Of a DNA stretch of 37,486 nt, positions 1 through 8,835 are shown piece after piece. Position 1 is the stretch's first letter; each line of letters starts with the position of its first letter. Below the pieces are notes generated by a model. That model had not been told where the DNA came from. It saw only the letters and a list, made by a program, of their open reading frames with translations, and did no database searches. A program made the translations under genes and the position numbers. This DNA is from Sulfurovum sp. (GTDB lineage Bacteria > Campylobacterota > Campylobacteria > Campylobacterales > Sulfurovaceae), in the NCBI GenBank assembly GCA_028684885.1, contig JAQUFB010000006.1, forward strand, positions 1 to 37,486. The letters run 5' to 3'.

Positions 1-452
1 CCGATCTGCTCTTTATACTTTTCAAAAAGATCCTGCTCGATGCGTCGCTGGATATGATATTCAAGCTCTTTGAAAAGGTTTGCCGAGGCGGTACGACCAA
101 AATTCTCCAACACAAACTCTTCTTTCAACTGGTCTCCAAGCTCGATCGACTCGTCAAACTCTTTTGCTTCGGAAAGGGAGATGAAACTGTCCGACTCGAC
201 CTCCTGCACTTTCCCCTCTTTTGCGATCTCAGTATAGAGTTTTTCATCATCATCCTTGACGACCGTGATGACCTTGTTGATCTCATAGGTTTTTTTATTG
301 GGGTCGATCGTCACCTCAAAGGTGCTTGTGGGAGAGCTCAATTTTTTTGCTGTATTGATCAATGCCTCTTTAAATGCGTCGATCGCACTCTCTCTGGTAA
401 GGTTTTTTTCCAATGCTATCGCTTCAATAATATCTAATATCTTTTCCAACAT
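1..452 (-). CDS. nusA: Transcription termination/antitermination factor NusA, N-terminal part (truncated by window edge)
   Basis: Own translation of minus strand from ATG at 452: MLEKILDIIEAIALEKNLTRESAIDAFKEALINTAKKLSSPTSTFEVTIDPNKKTYEI...FGRTASANLFKELEYHIQRRIEQDLFEKYKEQI; open to window edge; NusA N-domain pattern. The listed + ORFs here are antisense. Confidence 0.88.
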   Translation of the reverse strand, partial: MLEKILDIIEAIALEKNLTRESAIDAFKEALINTAKKLSSPTSTFEVTIDPNKKTYEINKVITVVKDDDEKLYTEIAKEGKVQEVESDSFISLSEAKEFDESIELGDQLKEEFVLENFGRTASANLFKELEYHIQRRIEQDLFEKYKEQI

Positions 453-656
453 ATATCCTTGTTTATCCGTTTATCCATCTGTATATTCTTTAGTACAAAC
501 TCTGTTTCAATTCTGACCGCTACAAGAGGTAACATAACAGTGTTAAGAACATCTAGGAAGTGGTGTTTTTGAAGATGATTATTATAGCTAAACATAGCTT
601 TACGAAAAATAAAGTATAATAGGATTAATTAAGCGTATAGAATAAAAGGAATATAG

Positions 657-896
657 ATGAAATTGAAACTTGCTAGAACCACTCTGAAAGCAAAACCAAA
701 GACCATTGAATTAGCAAAATTGGAAGAAGAGTTAGCAAACAGATCTATATTCTACTTTGATAAGGAAAACTCTCACAAAGAGCTAAAAGAGCTGATAGAG
801 TATTTTGAAGAGAAAGGATACTCCGTCTATATGAGAGAGGTCAAATACGGTATGGATGAGAATGAGTACATCTACGAAGTACATATTATCGCCTAA
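657..896 (+). CDS. HP0268-family conserved Campylobacterota protein
   Basis: 79 aa; pattern RSIFYFDKENSHKELKELIEYFEEKGYSVYMREV...YEVHIIA resembles HP0268, which is adjacent to miaB in Helicobacter. Confidence 0.8.
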   Translation: MKLKLARTTLKAKPKTIELAKLEEELANRSIFYFDKENSHKELKELIEYFEEKGYSVYMREVKYGMDENEYIYEVHIIA

Positions 897-1011
897 TCCT
901 CTAAAACTGGATAAAGAAGAGGTTTGCTTATCACTACCGATCTTCTTTACAATGGGACACTCTTAAACTTCGTGTCTCATACAAAACTTTCACCGAATGG
1001 AAGACTGCACT

Positions 1012-2322
1012 ATGTCACAACCTAAAAAACTATTTATCGAAACGCTCGGCTGTGCGATGAATGTTCGCGACAGCGAACACATGATCGCAGAACTGAACAA
1101 AGAAGACTCCTACCAGATTACCGAAAACCTTGAAGAAGCGGATCTGATCATCATCAATACCTGTTCGGTACGTGAAAAACCCGTTGCCAAACTCTTCAGC
1201 GAGATCGGTATCTTCAATAAGCGAAAAAAAGAGGGTGCCAAGATCGGGGTCACAGGCTGTACCGCTTCTCACCTTGGAGAAGAGATCATCAAGCGTGCTC
1301 CGGTCGTGGACTTTGTATTGGGTGCCAGAAATGTCTCTAAGATCACTAAAGTCCTGGAGAAAAAACATGCCGTAGAGATCGCTACGGACTATGACGAAAG
1401 TACCTACGCCTTCGGCGAATACCGAAGCAACCCCTACAAAGCACTGGTCAACATCTCGATCGGATGCGACAAGAAGTGTACCTTCTGTATCGTCCCGGCA
1501 ACCAGAGGCGAGGAGATCTCCATCCCCAGCGATCTGATCGTTCAGGAGATCACCAAAGCGGTAGCCACAGGAGCCAAAGAGGTGATGCTTCTTGGGCAGA
1601 ACGTCAACAACTACGGGCGCCGTTTCGGCGGGAACGAAGAGAAGATCAACTTCACACAGCTGCTTCAGAAGATATCCGGGATCGAAGGGCTGGAACGTAT
1701 CCGTTTCACTTCTCCCCATCCGCTGCATATGGATGATGCTTTCCTCGAAGAGTTCGCTTCCAACCCCAAGATCTGCAAACAGATCCACGTCCCGCTTCAA
1801 AGCGGCTCTACCCGCCTGCTTCAGTCAATGAAACGCGGATACACCAAGGAGAACTTCCTGAACCGCTGTGCCAAGATACGTGCGCTCTGCCCCGAAGCGA
1901 CCATCTCAACGGATATTATCGTAGGATTCCCGGGCGAGAGCGATGAGGACTTTGAAGATACCATGGATGTACTTGAAAAGGTACAGTTTGAGCAGGTATT
2001 CTCATTCAAGTACTCTCCAAGACCGCATACGGAAGCACAGCACTTTACCGATGTGGTCCCCGACGAAGTCGCTTCGGAGAGACTCAGCCGCCTTCAGGCA
2101 AGGCATTTTGAGATGCTCGCCGCGCAGATGGATGATCAGTTTGGAAAAGTGCATAAGGTCTACTTTGACGAACTCAAACCCAACGGAAGGGTTTCAGGAC
2201 GCACCGATGACGGGAGACTGGTCTTTGTAGAGGGAAGCGAAGAGCTGCTTGGGAAGATCAAAGATGTCAAGATCACCAAAACCTCCAGGGCATCGCTCGA
2301 CGGAGAGGTGATCAACGCGTAA
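1012..2322 (+). CDS. miaB: tRNA-2-methylthio-N6-dimethylallyladenosine synthase MiaB
   Basis: [17 protein letters not shown], radical [23 protein letters not shown]-terminus. ORF opens at 997; ATG at 1012 (MSQPKKLF) is the likelier start. Confidence 0.95.
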   Translation: MSQPKKLFIETLGCAMNVRDSEHMIAELNKEDSYQITENLEEADLIIINTCSVREKPVAKLFSEIGIFNKRKKEGAKIGVTGCTASHLGEEIIKRAPVVDFVLGARNVSKITKVLEKKHAVEIATDYDESTYAFGEYRSNPYKALVNISIGCDKKCTFCIVPATRGEEISIPSDLIVQEITKAVATGAKEVMLLGQNVNNYGRRFGGNEEKINFTQLLQKISGIEGLERIRFTSPHPLHMDDAFLEEFASNPKICKQIHVPLQSGSTRLLQSMKRGYTKENFLNRCAKIRALCPEATISTDIIVGFPGESDEDFEDTMDVLEKVQFEQVFSFKYSPRPHTEAQHFTDVVPDEVASERLSRLQARHFEMLAAQMDDQFGKVHKVYFDELKPNGRVSGRTDDGRLVFVEGSEELLGKIKDVKITKTSRASLDGEVINA

Positions 2323-2453
2323 CAGATTATGAAACCCTCATATTTCAAAAATACAAACAAGTATAAAAACCGAAGGTTTCACTCTTGCCAAAGGCAAAGC
2401 TTCAGTGAGAGGAATTTTCACTGGGCTTTGCTCAGTGAAAAGGAGATTTTCGG

Positions 2454-3083
2454 GTGAAAAAACGAAGAGATATTACAAGAGCCATCGCCAAAGTGATCCT
2501 TCCTCCCCTGGGTTATCTGCTTATGCGGTTTTACTGGCATACCTCCAAAAAGACTTTCCATATCGAAGGGGAGATCACCCAGGAGCAGGGAGTGATCGTC
2601 TGCTGGCACGGGGAACTGCTCCTCTCTCCCCAGGCCTACCGCCACTTCCATAAAACCCAGTCTGCCTCAGGTATCATCTCCCGGCATTTTGACGGAGAGA
2701 TCATCGCCAGGGTCCTGCAGCTCTTTCGTATCACGCCGCTGAGAGGTTCAAGCTCCAGGGGTGCAAAACAGGTCCTTCTGGAAGCTTTTCGCGCACTTAA
2801 AAAAGGTGATGACCTGCTGGTTACCCCTGACGGTCCCAGAGGGCCAAGACATGAAGTGAGCGACGGTGCGCTTGCCCTGACGAGGAAAGGCAAACTCCCC
2901 TTGTATACGGTCAACTTCACCTGCGAAAGATACTGGCAGCTGGATAGCTGGGACCGGTTTGTCATCCCCAAACCCTTTTCGAAGATCGACTTTTATATCA
3001 AGGTGCTTCATCTCGATGAGATGGAGATGGATGAGGCGAAAGCCTATCTGACGAGAAAAATGCTCGAGCACACCATTATATAG
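2454..3083 (+). CDS. Lysophospholipid acyltransferase family protein (DUF374-like)
   Basis: GTG start with AAGGAG 8 nt upstream; VCWHGELLLSPQAYR, SRHFDGEIIARVLQLF, TPDGPRGPRHEVSDGALALTRKGKLPL motifs. Confidence 0.85.
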   Translation: MKKRRDITRAIAKVILPPLGYLLMRFYWHTSKKTFHIEGEITQEQGVIVCWHGELLLSPQAYRHFHKTQSASGIISRHFDGEIIARVLQLFRITPLRGSSSRGAKQVLLEAFRALKKGDDLLVTPDGPRGPRHEVSDGALALTRKGKLPLYTVNFTCERYWQLDSWDRFVIPKPFSKIDFYIKVLHLDEMEMDEAKAYLTRKMLEHTII

Positions 3084-3923
3084 ATGAAAAAAAAGCTTCA
3101 GAAACTCGCCGACATTTTCCTGGACTATCTGACGGATATCAGGGGGTATTCCGAGGCGACCGTCTCCACCTACGAGATCGCACTCAGACAGATGATGGAG
3201 GTAAGCCACTTCTACGAAGAAGAGGATACGCTTGTACTGGATATTACTCCTTACAGGTTTGGTATCGCCAAAAAGAACAGACACACTATTGCCGCCAGAC
3301 TGACAGCCATCCATTCATTTGCAAGGTACCTGGAAGAACAAAAAAACCTGCGTATCAGACTCATTGCAGGCGACTCCGTCAAAGTACCCAAAAACCTTCC
3401 CAAGCCCATCGAGGCGCACTATATCCGGGAGGTACTTCAAAGCGCTGCATTGCCTGACAGGCTGCTCATCACACTTCTCTATGGACTTGGGCTGCGTATC
3501 ACGGAGCTGAGCACGCTGCAGCTCTCACAGATTCAGAGAGAATGGGTACAGGTCAGAGGGAAAGGGAACAAGGTCAGAGAGTTGCCGCTTCTGCCGATGA
3601 TCAGAGAGATGATAGAAACCTATACCGATGCCTACGCCCCCAAAAAGTATCTCTTTGAAAAAGGGAATGTCCCCCTCAACAGCGCACAGCTGCGCTACAG
3701 ACTGACCAAGATTTTCAAAGCACACGGGATCAAAGCGACCCCGCACCAGCTGCGCCACTCCTTTGCCACCCACCTGCTCAATGAAGGAGCAAGGATCTCC
3801 GATGTCAGTGAACTCCTCGGACACGCCACGATGGCAACCACGCAGGTCTATACCAAACTCGGCACGGCAAAAAAAAAGGATGAGTACATGAAGGCACACC
3901 CGCTGGTGAAGAGTGAAGAGTGA
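3084..3923 (+). CDS. xerH: Tyrosine recombinase XerH-like
   Basis: Catalytic motifs LYGLGLRITELSTL, HQLRHSFATHLLNEGARISDVSELLGHATMATTQVYT; stop codon lies inside a heptamer array. Confidence 0.9.
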   Translation: MKKKLQKLADIFLDYLTDIRGYSEATVSTYEIALRQMMEVSHFYEEEDTLVLDITPYRFGIAKKNRHTIAARLTAIHSFARYLEEQKNLRIRLIAGDSVKVPKNLPKPIEAHYIREVLQSAALPDRLLITLLYGLGLRITELSTLQLSQIQREWVQVRGKGNKVRELPLLPMIREMIETYTDAYAPKKYLFEKGNVPLNSAQLRYRLTKIFKAHGIKATPHQLRHSFATHLLNEGARISDVSELLGHATMATTQVYTKLGTAKKKDEYMKAHPLVKSEE

Positions 3924-4010
3924 AGAGTGAAGAGTGAAGAGTGAAGAGTGAAGAGTAAGTAGTAAGTAGTAAGTAGTAAGTAGTAAGTAGTAAGTAGTAA
4001 GTAGTAAGTA
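3906..4010 (+). repeat. Heptanucleotide tandem array: (GTGAAGA)x7 followed by (GTAAGTA)x8
   Basis: Direct reading: units 3906-3954 (GTGAAGA) and 3955-4010 (GTAAGTA), perfect copies; overlaps 3' end of xerH. Confidence 0.97.
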
Positions 4011-4049
4011 GTATCATGACAGTGTTATGATAAGGTGTCAAATGCTTTC

Positions 4050-4102
4050 GTCATCCTCGGGCTTGTACCCCAAGGGCATTTCCTACGGGCACCCGGGGAT
4101 CC
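4050..4102. repeat. Composite palindromic REP-like element (GTCATCCTCGGGCTTGT ... ACCCGGGGATCC interrupted by ACCCCAAGGGCATTTCCTACGGGC)
   Basis: Outer arms ATCCTCGGG/CCCGGGGAT complementary; inner 24-nt core recurs at 31385. Confidence 0.6.
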
Positions 4103-4205
4103 ACAGGTTGAAGTACATGAATATCTGGATTCGTAATTGGTCACAATAATAAACGTGGCAGGCTTTGCTAGGTTCCGGTAGGCTTTAAAAAAACCACCCT
4201 TGTTG

Positions 4206-4226
4206 GTGCGTGATTACGCACACTAC
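4206..4226 (-). repeat. REP-like hairpin GTGCGT-GATT-ACGCAC with flanking CTAC (GTAG on minus strand)
   Basis: Perfect 6-bp stem 4206-4221, CTAC at 4223-4226; similar unit at 31570-31591. Confidence 0.6.
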
Positions 4227-4249
4227 GCGACAACATTACATTTTTCTGT

Positions 4250-5260
4250 TCACTCTGAGCCGTGACAATGAGAAAGGATGGATGCAGGGTCGATCTCCGC
4301 CTCAAAGAGATAGGCGCGTATCTTGGCAGGGATCTTTGCTACCCTGCACTGCTCTTTGAATGCTTTTGGCATATCAACAGTACTATATGGTGCGATATAA
4401 AGAAGGTCATTCTGCTCTTCTACTGCCCACTTTCCGCCGATCACCAGACTCTCTGATCTTACTAACTCCTCTCGTTGCGCTGCACTCATCAGATATCCCA
4501 TCTTTTTCAGTATCGTATCTGCAGCCTGTACTTTTGCCGCAGACGCATAAAGCCTGATGAGATGCAACTGTTTTTCTCTACAGATCACTTCAAACTGGCT
4601 CTCCAGCCTTTTCTGGTCGGCCTTCAGGTACCTGATACTTCGTCTGATCCCCTCTTTATATTCTGCGATCAACGGATCTGAAAAGTGTTTTCTGAAGTAG
4701 TTGCGTTCATACTTCACCTCTTCATTACTCTCATCGATGAAGTAGGGATAGCCATGTGACTCCAGGTACTCCAGAAGTTCTGCTTTGCTCACCTCAAGCA
4801 GTGGGCGCATAATCTGATAGTTCGCCTTTGGGGTCACGGCTTCCAGTCCAAGCAGCTCTGATAAGCCTGCACCTTTGGCAAGCCTCATAAACAGCCATTC
4901 GAGCTGGTCATTGAGCTGATGCGCAGTCAAAAGCGTCTCATACCCTTCCTCTCTGATCAATTCTTCAAAAAAGGCATACCTGAATCCCCTCGCCTGCTCC
5001 TCAAAACGGCTATCGAACTGCGGTGCTTTCACCGTATAGCACTTGAAACCATACTTCTCTGCCAGCTTCTTCGCATGTGCCTCTTCCAGATCAGAACTCT
5101 CTCTTGTACCGTAATTGACCAGAGCAATATCAAAGGGTATATGATGTTCCAATAAAAGGAAAAGAAGTGCAGAGGAGTCTACCCCTGCGGAGAAGGCCAG
5201 GAGATTCTTTTTCTCAAGTAGTAATGAGGAAGTAGGAAGTAGGAGTTTTTTTCGTCCCAT
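4250..5260 (-). CDS. tilS: tRNA(Ile)-lysidine synthase TilS
   Basis: PP-loop AFSAGVDSSALLFLL; ALVNYGTRESSDLEEAHAKKLAEKYG; LLTAHQLNDQLEWLFMRLAKGAGLSEL. Confidence 0.93.
   Translation of the reverse strand: MGRKKLLLPTSSLLLEKKNLLAFSAGVDSSALLFLLLEHHIPFDIALVNYGTRESSDLEEAHAKKLAEKYGFKCYTVKAPQFDSRFEEQARGFRYAFFEELIREEGYETLLTAHQLNDQLEWLFMRLAKGAGLSELLGLEAVTPKANYQIMRPLLEVSKAELLEYLESHGYPYFIDESNEEVKYERNYFRKHFSDPLIAEYKEGIRRSIRYLKADQKRLESQFEVICREKQLHLIRLYASAAKVQAADTILKKMGYLMSAAQREELVRSESLVIGGKWAVEEQNDLLYIAPYSTVDMPKAFKEQCRVAKIPAKIRAYLFEAEIDPASILSHCHGSE
5215..5242 (+). repeat. Heptamer repeat caagtag|taatgag|gaagtag|gaagtag inside tilS 5' coding region
   Basis: Direct reading; encodes LLPTSSLLL on the minus strand. 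Confidence 0.8.
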
Positions 5261-5514
5261 TACTGCTTTTCTTTAATTGTTTTGGTACTTGAAATAAGTA
5301 GTTTTAACAGCTCATCAACTTCAGGATAAATACTCTGAAAAAAGCGCATCCTATCAAACGTAACGTCATCCTGAACTCGATTCAGGATCCCTTTCTGCTT
5401 CAGAACCATCCCTAAATCATAAAAAAATTCCGGAAGTTCGTACCGTAAATACACTTGGGGGAAATGTCCAAAATTAGAGATTTTTTTAGTATACAATAGA
5501 CTCATATAGATCAT
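5260..5514 (-). CDS. Hypothetical small protein (84 aa) upstream of and overlapping tilS start; contains a palindromic element in frame
   Basis: ORF with TAATG stop/start overlap with tilS; includes KGILNRVQDDVTF encoded by the palindrome at 5364-5389. No family recognised. Confidence 0.45.
   Translation of the reverse strand: MIYMSLLYTKKISNFGHFPQVYLRYELPEFFYDLGMVLKQKGILNRVQDDVTFDRMRFFQSIYPEVDELLKLLISSTKTIKEKQ
5364..5389. repeat. Palindromic element, GTCATCCTGAA...TTCAGGATC family
   Basis: Stem ATCCTGAA (5368-5375)/TTCAGGAT (5381-5388), loop CTCGA; relatives at 5857, 12060, 12120. Confidence 0.85.
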
Positions 5515-5779
5515 TCCATTCTGGATTTTTATTCTCGATCAACTCTACTTTCCATTGCCTGTGCCAATTTTTCAACTGTTTTTCTCTTTTAATTGCTTCT
5601 TCTATACTATCCAATATTTCATAATAAACCAGTTTATCCAAATTATACTGCTTTGAAAATCCTGAAACGACCTTTGTTTTATGTTCATGAACTCTTTTTG
5701 CTAATTCACTGGTTACACCGATATAAAGCGTTCCATCTTTTTTATTTGTAAGGATATAAATATAACCTGTTTTGCTCAT
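5486..5779 (-). CDS. GIY-YIG nuclease superfamily protein
   Basis: GYIYILTNKKDGTLYIGVTSELAKRVHEHK...EEAIKREKQLKNWHRQWKVELIE: standalone GIY-YIG domain, 97 aa. Confidence 0.93.
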   Translation of the reverse strand: MSKTGYIYILTNKKDGTLYIGVTSELAKRVHEHKTKVVSGFSKQYNLDKLVYYEILDSIEEAIKREKQLKNWHRQWKVELIENKNPEWNDLYESIVY

Positions 5780-5835
5780 AGTGGAAACTCCTATGGTTTT
5801 ACAACTCGTTCAACACTGCAATCAGATTTCGTCTC

Positions 5836-5856
5836 CATGCATACAGTGTATGCATG
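5836..5856. repeat. Perfect inverted repeat CATGCATAC-AGT-GTATGCATG
   Basis: 9-bp stem with 3-nt loop, between the GIY-YIG gene start and rimO stop. Confidence 0.8.
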
Positions 5857-5857
5857 A

Positions 5858-5882
5858 GATTCTGAATCAAGTTCAGAATGAC
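5858..5882. repeat. Palindromic element GATTCTGAATCAAGTTCAGAATGAC
   Basis: Stem ATTCTGAA/TTCAGAAT, loop TCAAG; same family as 5364 and 12120. Confidence 0.85.
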
Positions 5883-5902
5883 GATACATTCAAGTTCCTA
5901 GA

Positions 5903-7237
5903 TTATTCAGAAAATTCAATTCCTACTTGCTCACTGATCAGTGTTGCCAATAGTTGGCTTCCCACCAGTTCAGTAATCTTCGCCTCGTACACCTTGCCAT
6001 ACTCGACAGGCAGATCGGAGGTGTCGTTGATCAGGATCTCTCCGTCGATATCGACTGCCCATTCCAGCGGCCTTGCAGAGAGGAGAAGTTCATGCTCTTC
6101 GCTCTCTCCGTCAATGACAAGTTCCACCTTTTGGCCTACCATCTTCTGAAGTGATTCCAGTGTCGTTCTCTCGGCGATCTCTCCGAGGATCGCGGCGCGC
6201 TCCGCTTTGATCTCATCAGGAACCTGTTCCAGCGTATAGGCAGCAGTTGTCTCCTCGTTGGAGTAGGCAAAGGTATTGAACCTGTCAAAGCCGAACTCCT
6301 CCATGAATGCACAGAGTTTTGCAAAGCTCTCCTCAGTCTCACCCGGATGCCCTGCGATGACTGAAGTACGGATAAAAGCATTGGGCTTGGTTTTCATATG
6401 TTCAAGGAGCTCGATCGTCTTTTTCTCACCAAATCCGCGTTTCATGATCTTCAGCATGCCGTCATCGATATGCTGGATCGGCATATCATAGTAGGTCTGG
6501 AAGATTTCGGAGTCCGCGATCGCGTCGATCAGCTCGAAGGTCGTTGTGCTCGGGTAGAGGTAGAGAATACGTGCCGACCTGACCCCCTCCACCGCTTCGA
6601 TGGTTTTCACCAGCTGAAAAAGGCCGTCTTTCAATCCCATATCCCGTCCATAGCTCGAAGAGTCCTGGGAGATGAATGAGAAGTCGTAAAAGCCCTGAGC
6701 TACGAGGTTCTCCACCTCTTTTTTGATGGAACTGAGTGTTCGTGAATGCAGTTTCCCTTTGAACCTCGGTATCGCACAGAAAGCGCACGCCTGGTTGCAC
6801 CCCTCAGCGATCTTGATGTAGGCATGGTAGTTTGAACCGGTGATCACCCTGTCAGCCGTTTCGCTGGCAAGGTAGACTTCCGGGCTGAAAGTACTCTGTC
6901 TTGTAGCGATCAGTGTATCGATCTTCTCATAGTCACCGACACCGGTAAAGATATCCACCTCGGGCATCTCCGCTTGAAGCTCCTCTTTGTAGCGTTCAGA
7001 GAGACAGCCGCTCATCACAAGGATGGAGTCCTTTTTACGTGCATCATGAAGGCTCAGCACCGTGTTGATACTCTCCTCTTTCGCTGCATCGATAAACCCG
7101 CAGGTATTGACGATGATGACATCGGCTTCTTTGTTGTCATCGGTGATCTCATACGCTTTGAGACGCCCCAGCATGATCTCGCTGTCGACCAGGTTTTTCG
7201 TACAGCCTAGGCTGACTAAGTGTAGTTTCTTGCTCAT
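5903..7237 (-). CDS. rimO: Ribosomal protein S12 methylthiotransferase RimO
   Basis: LVSLGCTKNLVDSEIMLG, EGCNQACAFCAIPRFKGKLHSR, ISQDSSSYGRDMG, RimO-type TRAM tail. Confidence 0.95.
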   Translation of the reverse strand: MSKKLHLVSLGCTKNLVDSEIMLGRLKAYEITDDNKEADVIIVNTCGFIDAAKEESINTVLSLHDARKKDSILVMSGCLSERYKEELQAEMPEVDIFTGVGDYEKIDTLIATRQSTFSPEVYLASETADRVITGSNYHAYIKIAEGCNQACAFCAIPRFKGKLHSRTLSSIKKEVENLVAQGFYDFSFISQDSSSYGRDMGLKDGLFQLVKTIEAVEGVRSARILYLYPSTTTFELIDAIADSEIFQTYYDMPIQHIDDGMLKIMKRGFGEKKTIELLEHMKTKPNAFIRTSVIAGHPGETEESFAKLCAFMEEFGFDRFNTFAYSNEETTAAYTLEQVPDEIKAERAAILGEIAERTTLESLQKMVGQKVELVIDGESEEHELLLSARPLEWAVDIDGEILINDTSDLPVEYGKVYEAKITELVGSQLLATLISEQVGIEFSE

Positions 7238-7367
7238 AAAAATCCCATAGAAAATAGTTAAAATTTTCCAGCATTATAGCGTAAATGAAAAAAGGTATGA
7301 ATTGAAAGAGAAAAAGAGAGGATGGAGCCGGGAAAACCCAGACTCCAATAAGAAACAAAAGTGTTTC

Positions 7368-8594
7368 TTAGAAGTTGTATTTAGCAACCACTCTGATAAG
7401 ATTAACATCCTCATAATAAGCAGTGCCATCAACATCAGCATAAACATATGCAACAACACCAGCCAGACTGTCAGTGATGTTAGTAGAATATACTAGGTTA
7501 AATTCATTTACTTCAGTATCTAAAGGTGTACCGTCAGTATATGCATATGCACCACCAAGATTACCACCAAGTACATCTGCATTTGCAGCAACTACGAATT
7601 TGTCCATGTCGCTTCTAAGAGCATTACCAACCGGAGAAACTTGATCCAAAGCTGTTTCTGTGTAAAGCGCTGAAGTTGTACCGCCAAGTTGCAACATGCC
7701 TAGATCACCATCATTTACATTAGCGTAAGCAACATGAGCATTGATCATACCAAATGAACCGCCAACCATAGCACCAAATGCTGTAGTGTCATTAGTAAAT
7801 GCATCAGACATGATCGAACCACCTTGGATAGCTACATTGAAACTACCTGCATCATACTTTGCATCACCCCAAAGGATATTAAGGTCATCAATTGCGTAGT
7901 CAGGAGCGTAGTACCAAGAACCAGTCAATGTCAGGTTAGCGATAGACTTGTTCTGTGCTGTTAGCATGAATACACCATCATGCTCATTAAGTTGACCAAA
8001 TTTAGCCATATCTGCATGCATTCCATTCACGTTAGCACCATAAACCCATGCACCTACCAATGTAGTATCCGGAAGGTCACTGTTAACTACCAATACTGCA
8101 TCGAAAGTGTTTTTGAATACGTTCCAGTCTTCAGAGAAAGCAAACGGAGAGAGTGCTTTTGGAAGCTCTTGACGACCCGCTTTGATAGAAGTGTTACCAA
8201 ATCCGTAAGTCAAGTATGCTTGAGACATCCAACCACCTGTAATGTTACCATTAGTAGTTTGCATAACATTAGACACCATCCAGTTTTCTAGACCAAGTGT
8301 AGCCAGACCATTTACTTCAACACCTGCACCGATACCTGCAAATACATCTGTGTTTGTTGCTCTCAACTGGATACCAGCGTCAGCTGCTGAAGCTTCTTGA
8401 TCGAAAATATCAGCATTAGCAATTCCTGAAATTCCAGCATCATCAGTTTGATAGTAAACTGTTGCTGTTCCACTGAATTCCCATCCCGATACTACCGGAG
8501 CTGGAGTTTCTACTACTGGCTCAACTGGAGCGATATCTCCACCTGCCATAATCATTGACGACGCTACTACTGAAAGTAATAAAGCTTTTTTCAT
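7368..8594 (-). CDS. Opr-family outer membrane porin (Campylobacterota major porin type)
   Basis: Signal peptide MKKALLLSVVASSMIMAG, beta-rich repeats, KAGRQELPKALSPFAFSEDWNVFKNTFDA, C-terminal aromatic ending VVAKYNF. Confidence 0.8.
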   Translation of the reverse strand: MKKALLLSVVASSMIMAGGDIAPVEPVVETPAPVVSGWEFSGTATVYYQTDDAGISGIANADIFDQEASAADAGIQLRATNTDVFAGIGAGVEVNGLATLGLENWMVSNVMQTTNGNITGGWMSQAYLTYGFGNTSIKAGRQELPKALSPFAFSEDWNVFKNTFDAVLVVNSDLPDTTLVGAWVYGANVNGMHADMAKFGQLNEHDGVFMLTAQNKSIANLTLTGSWYYAPDYAIDDLNILWGDAKYDAGSFNVAIQGGSIMSDAFTNDTTAFGAMVGGSFGMINAHVAYANVNDGDLGMLQLGGTTSALYTETALDQVSPVGNALRSDMDKFVVAANADVLGGNLGGAYAYTDGTPLDTEVNEFNLVYSTNITDSLAGVVAYVYADVDGTAYYEDVNLIRVVAKYNF

Positions 8595-8835
8595 TGTAAT
8601 CTCCTTGTTTTTTTTGAATACTCCACATTATAGCAAACAAACCAAAACCGTGTCAATAAAAATAAACAAAAAGTTAACAAATCATTAATCATGCTGAATG
8701 ATGCCCTGAATTACGTGCTTTGAAGCGTTTTAAGCAGTATGAAAATTAGTAATAAAAGAGGATTTTCTGTTAATTTAGAGGCTTGGCTTAAGAAATGTAA
8801 ACGGTTTTTTGATTTTTTTATGAAAATTATAAGGA

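Noticed and set aside
54-516. + strand ORFs 54-437 and 298-516
   Set aside because: Antisense to the NusA N-terminus, which reads clearly on the minus strand.
3906-4010. CRISPR array
   Set aside because: Units are 7 nt with no spacers; no other repeat-spacer pattern seen in the window.
3805-4041. Minus-strand ORF with LLTTYYLLLTTYSSLFTLHSS repeats
   Set aside because: Stop-free reverse reading of the heptamer array; no evidence of a real protein.
3084-4250. A dif/difH recombination site next to xerH
   Set aside because: I found no convincing two-armed Xer site around xerH; the inverted repeats present are the REP-like palindromes.
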